DNA of 47,363 bases from positions 11,441-58,803 of the forward strand of contig LCGB01000004.1 of the NCBI GenBank assembly GCA_000999465.1. Reading direction: 5' to 3'. A program made the translations under genes and the position numbers. This document shows positions 39,634 to 46,856 of the stretch, in pieces. Position 1 is the stretch's first letter. Each line of letters starts with the position of its first letter. Source of the DNA: Candidatus Nomurabacteria bacterium GW2011_GWB1_43_19. Lineage in GTDB: Bacteria > Patescibacteriota > Minisyncoccia > Phycocordibacterales > UBA9973. The notes below the pieces were generated by a model. That model was not told where the DNA came from and did not search any database. It saw nothing but the letters and a program-made list of their open reading frames with translations.

Positions 39634-40128
39634 TTAAAGATTAAAAGAGGTGATTTGGTAACTCTTGGCTAGTCTCAGCGCTTTGAGATGTCTTTGCAGG
39701 CGAATACGTTTTATATAGGATATAAACTCCTCCGGTAAAGGAGAGGGTCCGACCCAAACACTTTTGTGTATCATCTCGTACCCGAATTTTCGCAAATGAA
39801 ACCTGAGCCACTCCCTTTCGGCTTTTTTATTCTGTGGAATGTCATACATCACAATAAGATTTTTAGGAGCATCTTTCGGAAAACACGATGAAAAACTTTT
39901 CATAGAATGAAGCTTTCGCTCAATATATTTCCTACCGGCAAGAGATATAATTGCCCGATTTTCTCCCTGCAAAATATAATTTTTCTTTCTTAATTTGTAT
40001 ACGGCGTTGCGAATAGATTGTTTTTTGTAAGGGCTGAAAGCGGGCAAGCCGAAAAGACTTACCAGCACGCCCTTGTATCGAAGGCGCGGTTTCAAAAGAA
40101 GTTCCAAAATTTTCTCTGATAAATTCAT
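39634..40128 (-). CDS. Winged-helix + Cas2-fold (PaaX-like) protein, paralogue C
   Basis: The 164-aa product has an N-terminal winged-helix part (ILELLLKPRLRYKGVLVSLF, QSIRNAVYKLRKKNYILQGE) and a Cas2/PaaX-type domain (PKNLIVMYDIPQNKKAEREW, RFHLRKFGYEMIHKSVWVGP). It is the most divergent of the three paralogues, and its C-terminus is short. The extended -10 TGGTATGAT lies 9 nt before the ATG and takes its TG from the arm of the upstream palindrome. A related repeat follows the gene. A regulator or element-specific protein is likely; nuclease activity is not excluded. Confidence 0.75.
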   Translation of the reverse strand: MNLSEKILELLLKPRLRYKGVLVSLFGLPAFSPYKKQSIRNAVYKLRKKNYILQGENRAIISLAGRKYIERKLHSMKSFSSCFPKDAPKNLIVMYDIPQNKKAEREWLRFHLRKFGYEMIHKSVWVGPSPLPEEFISYIKRIRLQRHLKALRLAKSYQITSFNL

Positions 40129-40137
40129 ATCGAGTTA

Positions 40138-40197
40138 ATCATACCACCCAATATACTTAAAATCTAGCCATGGCATAAATTTAAGTATGTGTGGGTG
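40138..40197 (-). promoter_or_regulatory. Upstream palindrome and extended -10 of Cas2-like gene C
   Basis: CACCCA (40145-40150) pairs with TGGGTG (40192-40197) around the 36-bp repeat ATACTTAAA..TTTAAGTAT (40153-40188). On the minus strand the TGGGTG arm runs into TGG-TATGAT (40138-40146), 9 nt before the ATG at 40128. Confidence 0.6.
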
Positions 40198-40239
40198 AAA
40201 ATGGCTTTCAAAAAGGGCGTTGCGCGGGCGGGCGACACG

Positions 40240-41448
40240 TCAAACTAAAAGCGGCTGAAGTGCCGGAAGCTCCTTGCCGGCTAGAAATTCCAGAGTCGCG
40301 CCGCCGGCTAAGCTGACATGCGAATAGTCATCCAAACTCGCGTATTTTCGCGCGACATCAATCGTGTCTCCACCAGCTATGATCGTTGTCCCCGCCACCT
40401 CCTTCATGGCATTTAAGACAGCCCTTGAGCCCTCCGCGAATTTTTCATCTTCAAATTTCCCCATCGGCCCGCCCAGGAAAACGGTGGCGGATTTTTTTAT
40501 TATATTGGAAAAATTTTCCCGAGTTTTCGGCCCGATATCAAAGGCAGACCATTTATCCGACATTTTCTCTGAAAAAATATCAACGATTCGCGTTTCGGTC
40601 CCGTCGGACACGACAATATCTTCCGGATACACAATTTTATCCCTATATTTTTCCAATATTTCTTTCGCATACAAAACCCAGTCCCTCTTTTCGCGTTTTT
40701 TCGCGTCCACGAAGATATCTTCAACGAAAGAACTGCCGAGATTTTTGCCCAGCGCTTTCAGGAAGACATTGGCGACCGCTCCGCCGACTAAAATTTTATC
40801 CGCGATGTTTAATAAATTATTCACCGAATCAACCTTGTCGGAAATTTTCGCCCCGCCGATTATCACCGTGAAGGGCCTTTTGGGACTCTCCAGCAGGTCG
40901 GACAGCATATTAACTTCATGCTCCAGATAAAGACCCGCGACTGCCGGCAAATGGCGCTCAATGCCGGTGGTTGAGGCATGCGCCCGCATAGCCTGGGGAA
41001 AGCCGTCAAAAACAATCAGGTCTTTTCCGAGACAAAGTTTTTTTGAAAATTCATCGTCATCTTCCGTTTCTTCCTTGTAAAATCGGACGTTTTCAAGCAT
41101 TAAAATATCTCCTTGCTTCATTTGAGAAATTTTTTCGTCAACCAAGGGACCGATGCAGTCATCCACTTTGAGAACCGGACGGTTTAAAAGTTCGGAAAGT
41201 TTCCGGGCGTGAGGAGTGGTGCGCAGGTTCTCCACGACCTTGCCGTCCGGGCGTTTGACATAGGTAAGAATTATGATTTTGCAGTTTTCTTTCAATAAAT
41301 ATTTCAGTGTCGGAAGTGTCGCCCTAATGCGCATATCGTCGGCCACTTCAAGCGCGCCGTTTATTTCTTTAACATCAATATCATAAGGCGCGCGGTAAAG
41401 AATCGTTTTTCCAGTCAGATTTATGTCGTTTAAGGTCTTAAGTTTCAT
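40240..41448 (-). CDS. pgk: Phosphoglycerate kinase (divergent substrate pocket)
   Basis: The 402-aa enzyme forms ATP from 1,3-bisphosphoglycerate. Conserved: LMLENVRF, RAHASTTGI, GGAKISDKVD, NIADKILVGGAVAN, SAFDIGPKT, GGPMGKFED and AGGDTIDVA. The usual N-terminal RVDFNVP reads YRAPYDIDV, SHLGRP reads TYVKRPDG, and the C-domain WNGPMG reads LGGPMG. Several 3-phosphoglycerate contact positions are thus changed, in a form I recall from other Parcubacteria. The fold signature and partner gene (tpiA, 4-nt ATGA overlap) still argue for PGK activity. Confidence 0.93.
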   Translation of the reverse strand: MKLKTLNDINLTGKTILYRAPYDIDVKEINGALEVADDMRIRATLPTLKYLLKENCKIIILTYVKRPDGKVVENLRTTPHARKLSELLNRPVLKVDDCIGPLVDEKISQMKQGDILMLENVRFYKEETEDDDEFSKKLCLGKDLIVFDGFPQAMRAHASTTGIERHLPAVAGLYLEHEVNMLSDLLESPKRPFTVIIGGAKISDKVDSVNNLLNIADKILVGGAVANVFLKALGKNLGSSFVEDIFVDAKKREKRDWVLYAKEILEKYRDKIVYPEDIVVSDGTETRIVDIFSEKMSDKWSAFDIGPKTRENFSNIIKKSATVFLGGPMGKFEDEKFAEGSRAVLNAMKEVAGTTIIAGGDTIDVARKYASLDDYSHVSLAGGATLEFLAGKELPALQPLLV

Positions 41449-42206
41449 TCCGAATTTTCCGCTATTTTGATAATCTCCATGAATTTCTTGGTGTCCAGGG
41501 AAGCGCGACCAACCAAGAGTCCCTCCACGCCTCCGTGCCGGAGAAATTCTCCGGCATCTTTCCCGCTAACCGAACCGCCGTAAATGATTCTCGCCTTGGA
41601 CGAGTCCGACCCGAATTTGTCGGAAAGAATTTTGTGAATAAAAATAGCCATTTCCAAAGAATCCTCCGGCGTGGCATCTTTGCGCCCCGGAGTGCTGGAA
41701 ATCGCCCAAACCGGCTCATAGGCGATGATTACTTTGACAATTGAGTCCTTGGAGACCCCCATCAGGCACTCCTCCAACTGCGATTTAACCAGATTAAAAT
41801 AACCGTGGCCTGTGTCCCGCTCGCTCTCCCCCACGCAGAGTATCGGGCGCAGACCGGCGGACAACGCGGACTTTATTTTTTTATTTATGTCCCCATTCCC
41901 CTCGCCTAGGGCACGCCGTTCGGAATGACCCAGGATTACATGCCGGACGCCGAGATTGTAAAGCATTTCCCCGGACACTTCCCCGGTAAAAGCGCCCACC
42001 TCCCCGAAAAAAGCGTCCTGCGCGCCCAAAGATATTTTTCGGGATAATTTTTTCAGTCCTTCTATATACAAAAAAGGCGGGCAAATCGCCACTTCCGTTT
42101 TTTTTATGCGGGAAATTCCTTTGGCTACGCCGGAAAAAAGTCTTTCCGCTTCCTGAATTGTCCGCGGATTCATTTTCCAGTTGCCGATAACGATACGTTT
42201 GCTCAT
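41445..42206 (-). CDS. tpiA: Triosephosphate isomerase
   Basis: The product (253 aa from the ATG at 42206) has the catalytic Asn/Lys in GNWKMNP, His in GHSERR, and Glu in AYEPVWAI. The phosphate-loop GGSVSGKDA and VGRASLD segments are present. Catalytic loop 6 reads AISSTPGRKDATPE instead of the near-universal AIGTGKTATPE, so it is longer and lacks GTG. I start at MSKRIVIG rather than the track's MFGQYG because an extended -10 (TGGTATAAT) lies 7 nt before 42206. It overlaps pgk by 4 nt. Confidence 0.94.
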   Translation of the reverse strand: MSKRIVIGNWKMNPRTIQEAERLFSGVAKGISRIKKTEVAICPPFLYIEGLKKLSRKISLGAQDAFFGEVGAFTGEVSGEMLYNLGVRHVILGHSERRALGEGNGDINKKIKSALSAGLRPILCVGESERDTGHGYFNLVKSQLEECLMGVSKDSIVKVIIAYEPVWAISSTPGRKDATPEDSLEMAIFIHKILSDKFGSDSSKARIIYGGSVSGKDAGEFLRHGGVEGLLVGRASLDTKKFMEIIKIAENSE

Positions 42207-42213
42207 GCGGTAA

Positions 42214-42222
42214 ATTATACCA
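42214..42222 (-). promoter_or_regulatory. Extended -10 for tpiA-pgk
   Basis: TGG-TATAAT on the minus strand, 7 nt before the ATG at 42206 (leaderless). Beyond it (42270-42310) a CCACAATA..TATTGTGG palindrome with an internal GCCGCGGC lies in the gap. Confidence 0.65.
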
Positions 42223-42345
42223 TATTGGCCAAACAAAAAACCAAAACCTTATTTTTTATCTCTAATATTCTCAATACCACAATAGCCGCGGCCGTGGTTA
42301 TTGTGGAATGGTTAATTCGGAATGTTAATATAATCTAGTTTCTAG

Positions 42346-42615
42346 TTAATCTTCTATAAATCTCGGCCGTCGGGACTCGGCGTTAACGGTCACCGTCGCC
42401 GAATCGGAGAGGACGGTCAGGGTGCCCGCAACCCATTTGGAAAGATATCCCGGCACGCCTTCACCAACAACATTTGAACCCGTTTGGGCTTTTATCCAGA
42501 ATACTTCAAAGTTTAGGTTGAACAGAAAGACAATGATGGCCAGAAGCAAGAGAGTGGTCGTCAAGAGGGGAGACGATAGGGTTTTTTTTATGCGTTTGTA
42601 ACTTTTTTTAATCAT
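42346..42615 (-). CDS. Short membrane-anchored fragment of a tail-fibre-like surface protein
   Basis: The 89-aa product has a basic N-terminus and one hydrophobic span (LLTTTLLLLAIIVFLFNLNF). It then has GEGVPGYLSKWVAGTLTVLS, which matches the entry of longer NVGIGT-repeat surface proteins where the repeats would follow. Instead it ends VTVNAESRRPRFIED. The last residues (FIED) are also the end of the right-edge protein (IPTFIED). Probably a truncated or recombined member. Confidence 0.55.
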   Translation of the reverse strand: MIKKSYKRIKKTLSSPLLTTTLLLLAIIVFLFNLNFEVFWIKAQTGSNVVGEGVPGYLSKWVAGTLTVLSDSATVTVNAESRRPRFIED

Positions 42616-42633
42616 AAATATTTTTCTATTTGC

Positions 42634-42736
42634 CTAGCCGGTTGTGACTATCTCGGGGAGGACCTTTTCCACATCCTGGGCAATGAACTAGACTCGCCGT
42701 CCCAATACCGACATTGCCGCTGATTGGTGAAGCCGA
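42634..42736 (-). pseudogene. Decayed fragment of an S74-type (endosialidase chaperone-like) C-terminus
   Basis: Between stops, one minus-strand frame reads FIAQDVEKVLPEIVTTG, the hallmark of the intramolecular-chaperone/peptidase S74 domain (GFIAQDVEKVFPE). In another frame just upstream, directly after the stop of the 298-aa gene and in its frame, SGNVGIGTAS is seen. The fragments lack any complete frame, so this is a remnant of a longer tail-fibre-like C-terminus. Confidence 0.65.
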
Positions 42737-43633
42737 TCAGTACCCATGCATGCACAACGGTCTGCCATTATTGATCGCTATTTGTGTGTCTCCAGAGTTA
42801 CAACCACTGCCAGTATATAGTATGATTTCCGATCCTCCCCATGGACCGATTCGAAGGCCATCACTTGTCCGAACCGCTCCCGCTACGTCTAGCTTCACCC
42901 CAGGACTCGTCTTCCCGATGCCGACGTTATTGCCAAGCGGGTTTATTGCTAATGGTTTTGACCCAAATGACTGTATCCATCCATAAGAACCGGAAATGTA
43001 TCCGAGAGCTGTTCCCGAACCAGAAGGAGAGCCACTACTTGTATTAATAATTCCACTAACGTCTAATGCATACCCTGGACTCGTCGTCCCGATGCCGACG
43101 TTGCCGTTGTTATAATTGATGTGCATCGCGTTAATGGGGCTTGCTACCGTCCCCACGTAAACGTTCAGGTCTCCATAGTAAGAGGAGAATTTGGCAGCGT
43201 AACTGCCTGCTCCGTTCAGGAACCTCAGCCCGACGGTCGAACCTGCAAACGTGCCGCCACTCATGGTGTTGTCATATGTTCCGTCCGTGGTCGTTGTAAA
43301 GGTCGGTGAGTATATGGCACTGCCAAAGTAGCCCGTTGATGAAACATTGAGCGATCCGTTCACATCCAACTTCTGCGATGGACTCGCCGTGCCTACCCCC
43401 ACATTTGTCCCGCTGTCATAGATGATGGAACTCCCGATGAAATTGGATGGGTTCTGGGCTCCGGCAAAGCGGGCGACATAGTTGAGCGTGCCTTCGCCGG
43501 TAATCGCGCCGACAGCGGCTAAAGCGCGCTTAATCAGTTCGTGGCCTCTGGGACTGACTGCATTGACCACCAAGAGAACCGCGACCAGCGACAAAGTTAT
43601 ATTGATGTAAAACACACTTGACTTCCTTTTCAT
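42737..43633 (-). CDS. Tail-fibre-like surface protein with NVGIGT repeats
   Basis: The 298-aa product has an N-terminal signal or anchor (ITLSLVAVLLVVNAVSP), GEGTLNYVARFAGAQNPSNF and three units of the type NVGVGTASPSQKLDVNG (also NVGIGTTSPGYALDVSG and NVGIGKTSPGVKLDVAG). These are typical of phage tail fibres and Parcubacteria surface proteins. It ends RPLCMHGY. A decayed S74-like fragment directly downstream suggests that the original protein was longer and carried a self-cleaving trimerisation chaperone. Confidence 0.75.
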   Translation of the reverse strand: MKRKSSVFYINITLSLVAVLLVVNAVSPRGHELIKRALAAVGAITGEGTLNYVARFAGAQNPSNFIGSSIIYDSGTNVGVGTASPSQKLDVNGSLNVSSTGYFGSAIYSPTFTTTTDGTYDNTMSGGTFAGSTVGLRFLNGAGSYAAKFSSYYGDLNVYVGTVASPINAMHINYNNGNVGIGTTSPGYALDVSGIINTSSGSPSGSGTALGYISGSYGWIQSFGSKPLAINPLGNNVGIGKTSPGVKLDVAGAVRTSDGLRIGPWGGSEIILYTGSGCNSGDTQIAINNGRPLCMHGY

Positions 43634-43643
43634 AATTTTGTTT

Positions 43644-43675
43644 GACCCGCCGAAGCTTTAGGCGAAGGTGGGTTG
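43644..43675. repeat. Intergenic CCGAAGCTTTAGGCGAAGG palindrome
   Basis: GACCCGCCGAAGCTTTAGGC followed by GAAGGTGGGTTG; ACCCGCC/GGTGGGT outer pairing. It lies in the 114-bp gap between surface genes and has relatives inside tatD and recJ. Confidence 0.8.
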
Positions 43676-43747
43676 ATTGTTTTAATATTAATAATTTCTT
43701 TTTAATTCGACTTTATTTTTTATAAAATTGTTACTTTTGTAATTCTA

Positions 43748-46093
43748 TCACTCTATGTCGTACATGTCGCAGGTAGCCGTGTAGGTGGTTGTGGTAGTCG
43801 GATAGACGACGACACTGCCTTCCGGCGCGCCGCCCGTATCAAAATTGGTTCCGGTGCAGGTTGTGGCGCAGGAAGTCCAGGTAACCGTCACCGGGTCTCC
43901 GGCGGTAATGGTCGCCGGTTCGGCGGTAACAACCACGGTTGAAGGAGCACTGCAGACCTGGCTGGAGTCACCCACGCAATCGGCTCCGCCGTTGGCCGGG
44001 GCGGGATTGGTGCAGGTGCGGGTCTGGGTGCCTGTCGTGCCGCAAGCGGTGGCGCTACACTCGCTCCATTCGCTCCATCCGCCATTAACAACCGGTCCGG
44101 TCGTGGTGAACGTCACATCGGAACCATAGGAAGTACCCACGCTATTTTGCGCGTAAGCGCGAACATGGTAAAGGGTGCTGGCCGAGAGTCCGGTAATGCT
44201 GCAGGGCCAAGGGCCGCCGGTTGCCCATCCGCTGGTTGTCTGTCCGGTGGAACCGGAAACAGGGCCGCCGCCCGCGTATGTCGGATTGGCCGACTGACTC
44301 CAGGTGCAGCCGCTGACCGTAATGGTGGCTCCGCCGTTTGATGATATGTTCCCCCCGCCGGTTGCGGTGGTGTCGGTGACGCTGGTAATCGGAGACACGG
44401 TGGTGAGAACGGGCAAGCCCGGAGGGGTAACGGTCGCAAAAGACACTTGCGATCCGTAAGAAATACCGGCGCTGTTTTGCGCGTAAGCGCGGACGTAGTA
44501 AGTGGTGCTGTTTGATAGCCCGGTCAGGTTGCAAGGCCACGGACCGCCGATTGCCCAGCCATCCGTTGTCTGGCCGGTGGAGCCGGAGATGGGACCGCCG
44601 CCTTGGTAAACGGGAGAGCCGGTTGTATTCCAGGCACAGCCGCTGACCGTAACCGTCAGGCCGCTGTTAGAAGTCACGTTTCCCCCGCCGGTTGCGGTGG
44701 TCTCGGTGATACTGCTTACCGAGCTGGTGGTAACAGTCGGGACACCGGTAACAGCGCCGGTGGTAAAGGTGGCATCCGCTCCGTACGACGTGCCAACTGC
44801 ATTAGTGGCATAAGCGCGATAGTGGTAAAGAATGCCGGGAGTTAAGCCGGTCATACTGCTATACCAAGGACCGCCAATCACCCAGCCGTCCGTCGTTTTG
44901 GAATTTGCGGTTGTGGGATTGAGCGTGATACTCCAGACCAGTCCACTTACCGTGACTGTTCCGCCGCCGTTTGAAGTTATATTTCCCCCGCCGGTTGCGG
45001 TGGTCGTGGTAATACTGGTAGCCGGAGACACGGTAGTAAGAGTTGGAGCGGATTTATTTTCCGAACAGGAAGCGGTGGTGCCGCCACTTGGGCCGAGACA
45101 GGTCCAGGTCCAGGTAGTGGAATTGTCGGAATTACTGGCGCTTGTTCCCACGCTGCAGTTGTAATGAGTTGAAGAGCATACACCCGCCGTTCCGCAGGAT
45201 TGCGTCGCGCCATTGGCGTAAGGGCAGGCGGTGCCGCCGTAAGCGGCGGGAGTAGTAATAGTGTAAGTTTGAGAACCGCTGCTGCAAGTTCCCCAAGAAC
45301 CGACGCAATTAACGGGTTTGTTTTCCGAACAGGAGGCGGTGGTACCGCCGTAAATACCGGCGCAACTCCAAGTCCAGGTAGTGGAGCCATCCACGTTGTT
45401 AGTGCTTGTTCCGGCGCTGCAACTATAGTGAGTAGCCGAACAGACGCCGTTCACGGGTTTGTTTTCCGAACAGGAGGCATTGGTTCCGCCATAGAGACCG
45501 TTACAATTCCAGGTCCAAGTGGTGGAACCACTGACATTATTTACGCTACTTCCCACACTGCAATTGTAGTGAGTAGCCGAACAGACGCCGTTGACAACCC
45601 GGTTAACCGTAAACCCTACCGAGTCGCTGGCCTCTTGGCTGTTTGAGTTTGATGCGTAAACTCGCAACGTGTAATTGCCGGCGCTCAAACTTGATATATC
45701 AATATCCCGATGTACATCGTATGACCACTCTTGATAATCGCCGCATTCGCCACTATGGCCGGCGCTTGACGTATCAGCAATAACACTACCTCCTAGCGCA
45801 GTAGAGAGGATATCGTAATTAATATCGCTTAAGGTGTAGGCGTAGGAGGTCTCGTAGGGCCCGTCTACGGGACAGGTAGCTACATCCGTTCCCCCGCTGT
45901 AGCTGCCATACATGGTCAGGGTTGTGGGATTATCAGAGTTATCAACGTAGTAATTCACGCCGAGGTCCGGGTCGGTGCATTCGCGGAGATCGCCGCACCA
46001 GTAAGAATAAACATTGTGGGCAAAAAATGCCAAACTAAAAATTGAAAGGAGAACAAAAAAAAGATTATGTAGATAGGATAATTTCCTAGTCAC
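43748..46093 (-). CDS. Modular secreted protein: Cys-rich, fibronectin-like and thrombospondin-like repeats
   Basis: The 781-aa product has a signal peptide (residues 9-30, HNLFFVLLSIFSLAFFAHNV). An N-terminal beta domain extends to about 165. Cys-rich modules NGVCSATHYNC...TTWTWxCxGxxGGTxASCSENK (at about 168, 215 and 304) come next, with a TSP-like WGTCSSGSQTY module between them (about 266-300). Three fibronectin-like modules follow (about 350-640; TATGGGNITSNGG...GLTPGILYHYRAYATN). A thrombospondin type 1-like module comes after (GGWSEWSECSATACGTTGTQ, CTNPAPANGG), and last an Ig-like unit (VTAEPATITAGDPVTVTWTS) that stops early. Surface adhesion is inferred. The many internal ORFs of the track are shadows. 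Confidence 0.8.
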   Translation of the reverse strand: MTRKLSYLHNLFFVLLSIFSLAFFAHNVYSYWCGDLRECTDPDLGVNYYVDNSDNPTTLTMYGSYSGGTDVATCPVDGPYETSYAYTLSDINYDILSTALGGSVIADTSSAGHSGECGDYQEWSYDVHRDIDISSLSAGNYTLRVYASNSNSQEASDSVGFTVNRVVNGVCSATHYNCSVGSSVNNVSGSTTWTWNCNGLYGGTNASCSENKPVNGVCSATHYSCSAGTSTNNVDGSTTWTWSCAGIYGGTTASCSENKPVNCVGSWGTCSSGSQTYTITTPAAYGGTACPYANGATQSCGTAGVCSSTHYNCSVGTSASNSDNSTTWTWTCLGPSGGTTASCSENKSAPTLTTVSPATSITTTTATGGGNITSNGGGTVTVSGLVWSITLNPTTANSKTTDGWVIGGPWYSSMTGLTPGILYHYRAYATNAVGTSYGADATFTTGAVTGVPTVTTSSVSSITETTATGGGNVTSNSGLTVTVSGCAWNTTGSPVYQGGGPISGSTGQTTDGWAIGGPWPCNLTGLSNSTTYYVRAYAQNSAGISYGSQVSFATVTPPGLPVLTTVSPITSVTDTTATGGGNISSNGGATITVSGCTWSQSANPTYAGGGPVSGSTGQTTSGWATGGPWPCSITGLSASTLYHVRAYAQNSVGTSYGSDVTFTTTGPVVNGGWSEWSECSATACGTTGTQTRTCTNPAPANGGADCVGDSSQVCSAPSTVVVTAEPATITAGDPVTVTWTSCATTCTGTNFDTGGAPEGSVVVYPTTTTTYTATCDMYDIE

Positions 46094-46149
46094 GAACCAA
46101 TTATACTATAAAGTAAAAGCAAAGATAAAAAAACCTCCTGTGGATAAAA

Positions 46150-46189
46150 AATACAAAAGGGCCGAACGACCGCAAAGCGTGTTCGGCCC
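46150..46189 (-). terminator. Terminator downstream of the lipoprotein gene
   Basis: GGGCCGAAC / GTTCGGCCC stem; on the minus strand it is followed by TTTTGTATTTTTT. It lies 95-135 bp beyond the lipoprotein stop. A second GTCGGACGG/CCGTCCGAC hairpin is nearer the stop (about 46232-46260). Confidence 0.7.
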
Positions 46190-46283
46190 CGATGACCGAT
46201 ACGAACAATAAAAAATAAAAGGCACAAAGAACACCTCCTTGGTCGGACGGAGTGGCAGTCCCCCGTCCGACTGGTTATCTCCG

Positions 46284-46685
46284 TCACCGGCAGGTGACGG
46301 AGACCGCAGAGTCGGGGGCGATGCCCTCCGCTCCGCAAATGAAAACGGGCTCGCACAGCCAGGGGTCATTAACCTCTGGCTTGATGCACTTCCCCCCCGC
46401 CTCGGGGGGAAGCGAGAGTTCCACCTTCAACGGACCCGCGGGAGGGCCCGTTAAGGGGACTTTCACGTACCCCCGGTACCCCGCTCCGGGCGGGGCCTTG
46501 GAACGGTCACACCGTTCCATAAGTTCTGGGACCCCTGCCGAGCGGCAGGGGCCAGGTGGCGTGTATGATACCATCGCCACCGTCAGGAGGGTCGGCGTCG
46601 GCGTGGTGGGCCCGCCGTTACCTCCCTCCCGACTCCCACAAGCAGCGACCAGCATGGCCACCAAGACGAGGAGAAAGCGATGCAT
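46284..46685 (-). CDS. GC-rich lipoprotein of unknown function
   Basis: The product (133 aa) begins MHRFLLVLVAMLVAACGSRE, a lipoprotein signal with lipobox LVAAC, then a PTTPTPT linker and a Pro/Gly-rich domain (SKAPPGAGYRGYVKVPLTGP, VELSLPPEAGGKCIKPEVND) with paired Cys near the C-terminus. I start at 46685 rather than the track's 46718 because GGAGG lies 4 nt upstream and the signal begins there. The codons are strongly GC-rich (GTG, GGG, CCC), unlike neighbours, and the leader is about 70 nt with a Shine-Dalgarno, also unlike neighbours. Recent transfer is plausible. No family recognised. Confidence 0.65.
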   Translation of the reverse strand: MHRFLLVLVAMLVAACGSREGGNGGPTTPTPTLLTVAMVSYTPPGPCRSAGVPELMERCDRSKAPPGAGYRGYVKVPLTGPPAGPLKVELSLPPEAGGKCIKPEVNDPWLCEPVFICGAEGIAPDSAVSVTCR

Positions 46686-46760
46686 GGTGCCTCCAATGCC
46701 CCGCTTGAAGCGAGGCACGAAAAAATCTGTTGACGACGAACGACGAACGATATCCTTTAT

Positions 46761-46788
46761 ATTATACCATATTATACTTTTTTTGCAA
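46761..46788 (-). promoter_or_regulatory. Promoter of the lipoprotein gene
   Basis: On the minus strand TTGCAA, 16 nt, then TATAAT preceded by TGG (extended -10). The start codon is about 75 nt downstream. Confidence 0.6.
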
Positions 46789-46813
46789 GTTTTTTTGTTT
46801 TGGAAAAACTAAA

Positions 46814-46841
46814 GGCCCCGCCGCTTGCAAGCGGCGGGGCC
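46814..46841. terminator. Strong bidirectional terminator
   Basis: GGCCCCGCCGCTTGC / GCAAGCGGCGGGGCC, a nearly loop-free palindrome. It is followed by TTCTTTTTTT on the plus strand and TTTAGTTTTT on the minus strand. It ends the right-edge surface gene. Confidence 0.9.
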
Positions 46842-46856
46842 TTCTTTTTTTATTTT

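Noticed and set aside
42737-42760. TGA as a sense codon (Gracilibacteria-type code) at the end of the 298-aa gene
   Set aside because: Other genes here stop cleanly at TGA (tpiA overlapping pgk, the lipoprotein), and read-through would only add a short decayed segment.
43845-45646. Plus- and minus-frame ORFs within the 781-aa surface gene
   Set aside because: Products of repetitive GC-rich sequence read in wrong frames.
42346-46093. Diversity-generating retroelement at the tail-fibre-like genes
   Set aside because: No reverse transcriptase, template/variable repeat pair or adenine-biased variation was seen in the window.
46090-46369. Two minus-strand ORFs downstream of the lipoprotein
   Set aside because: They overlap the terminator hairpins and the lipoprotein gene in other frames and have no protein-like pattern.
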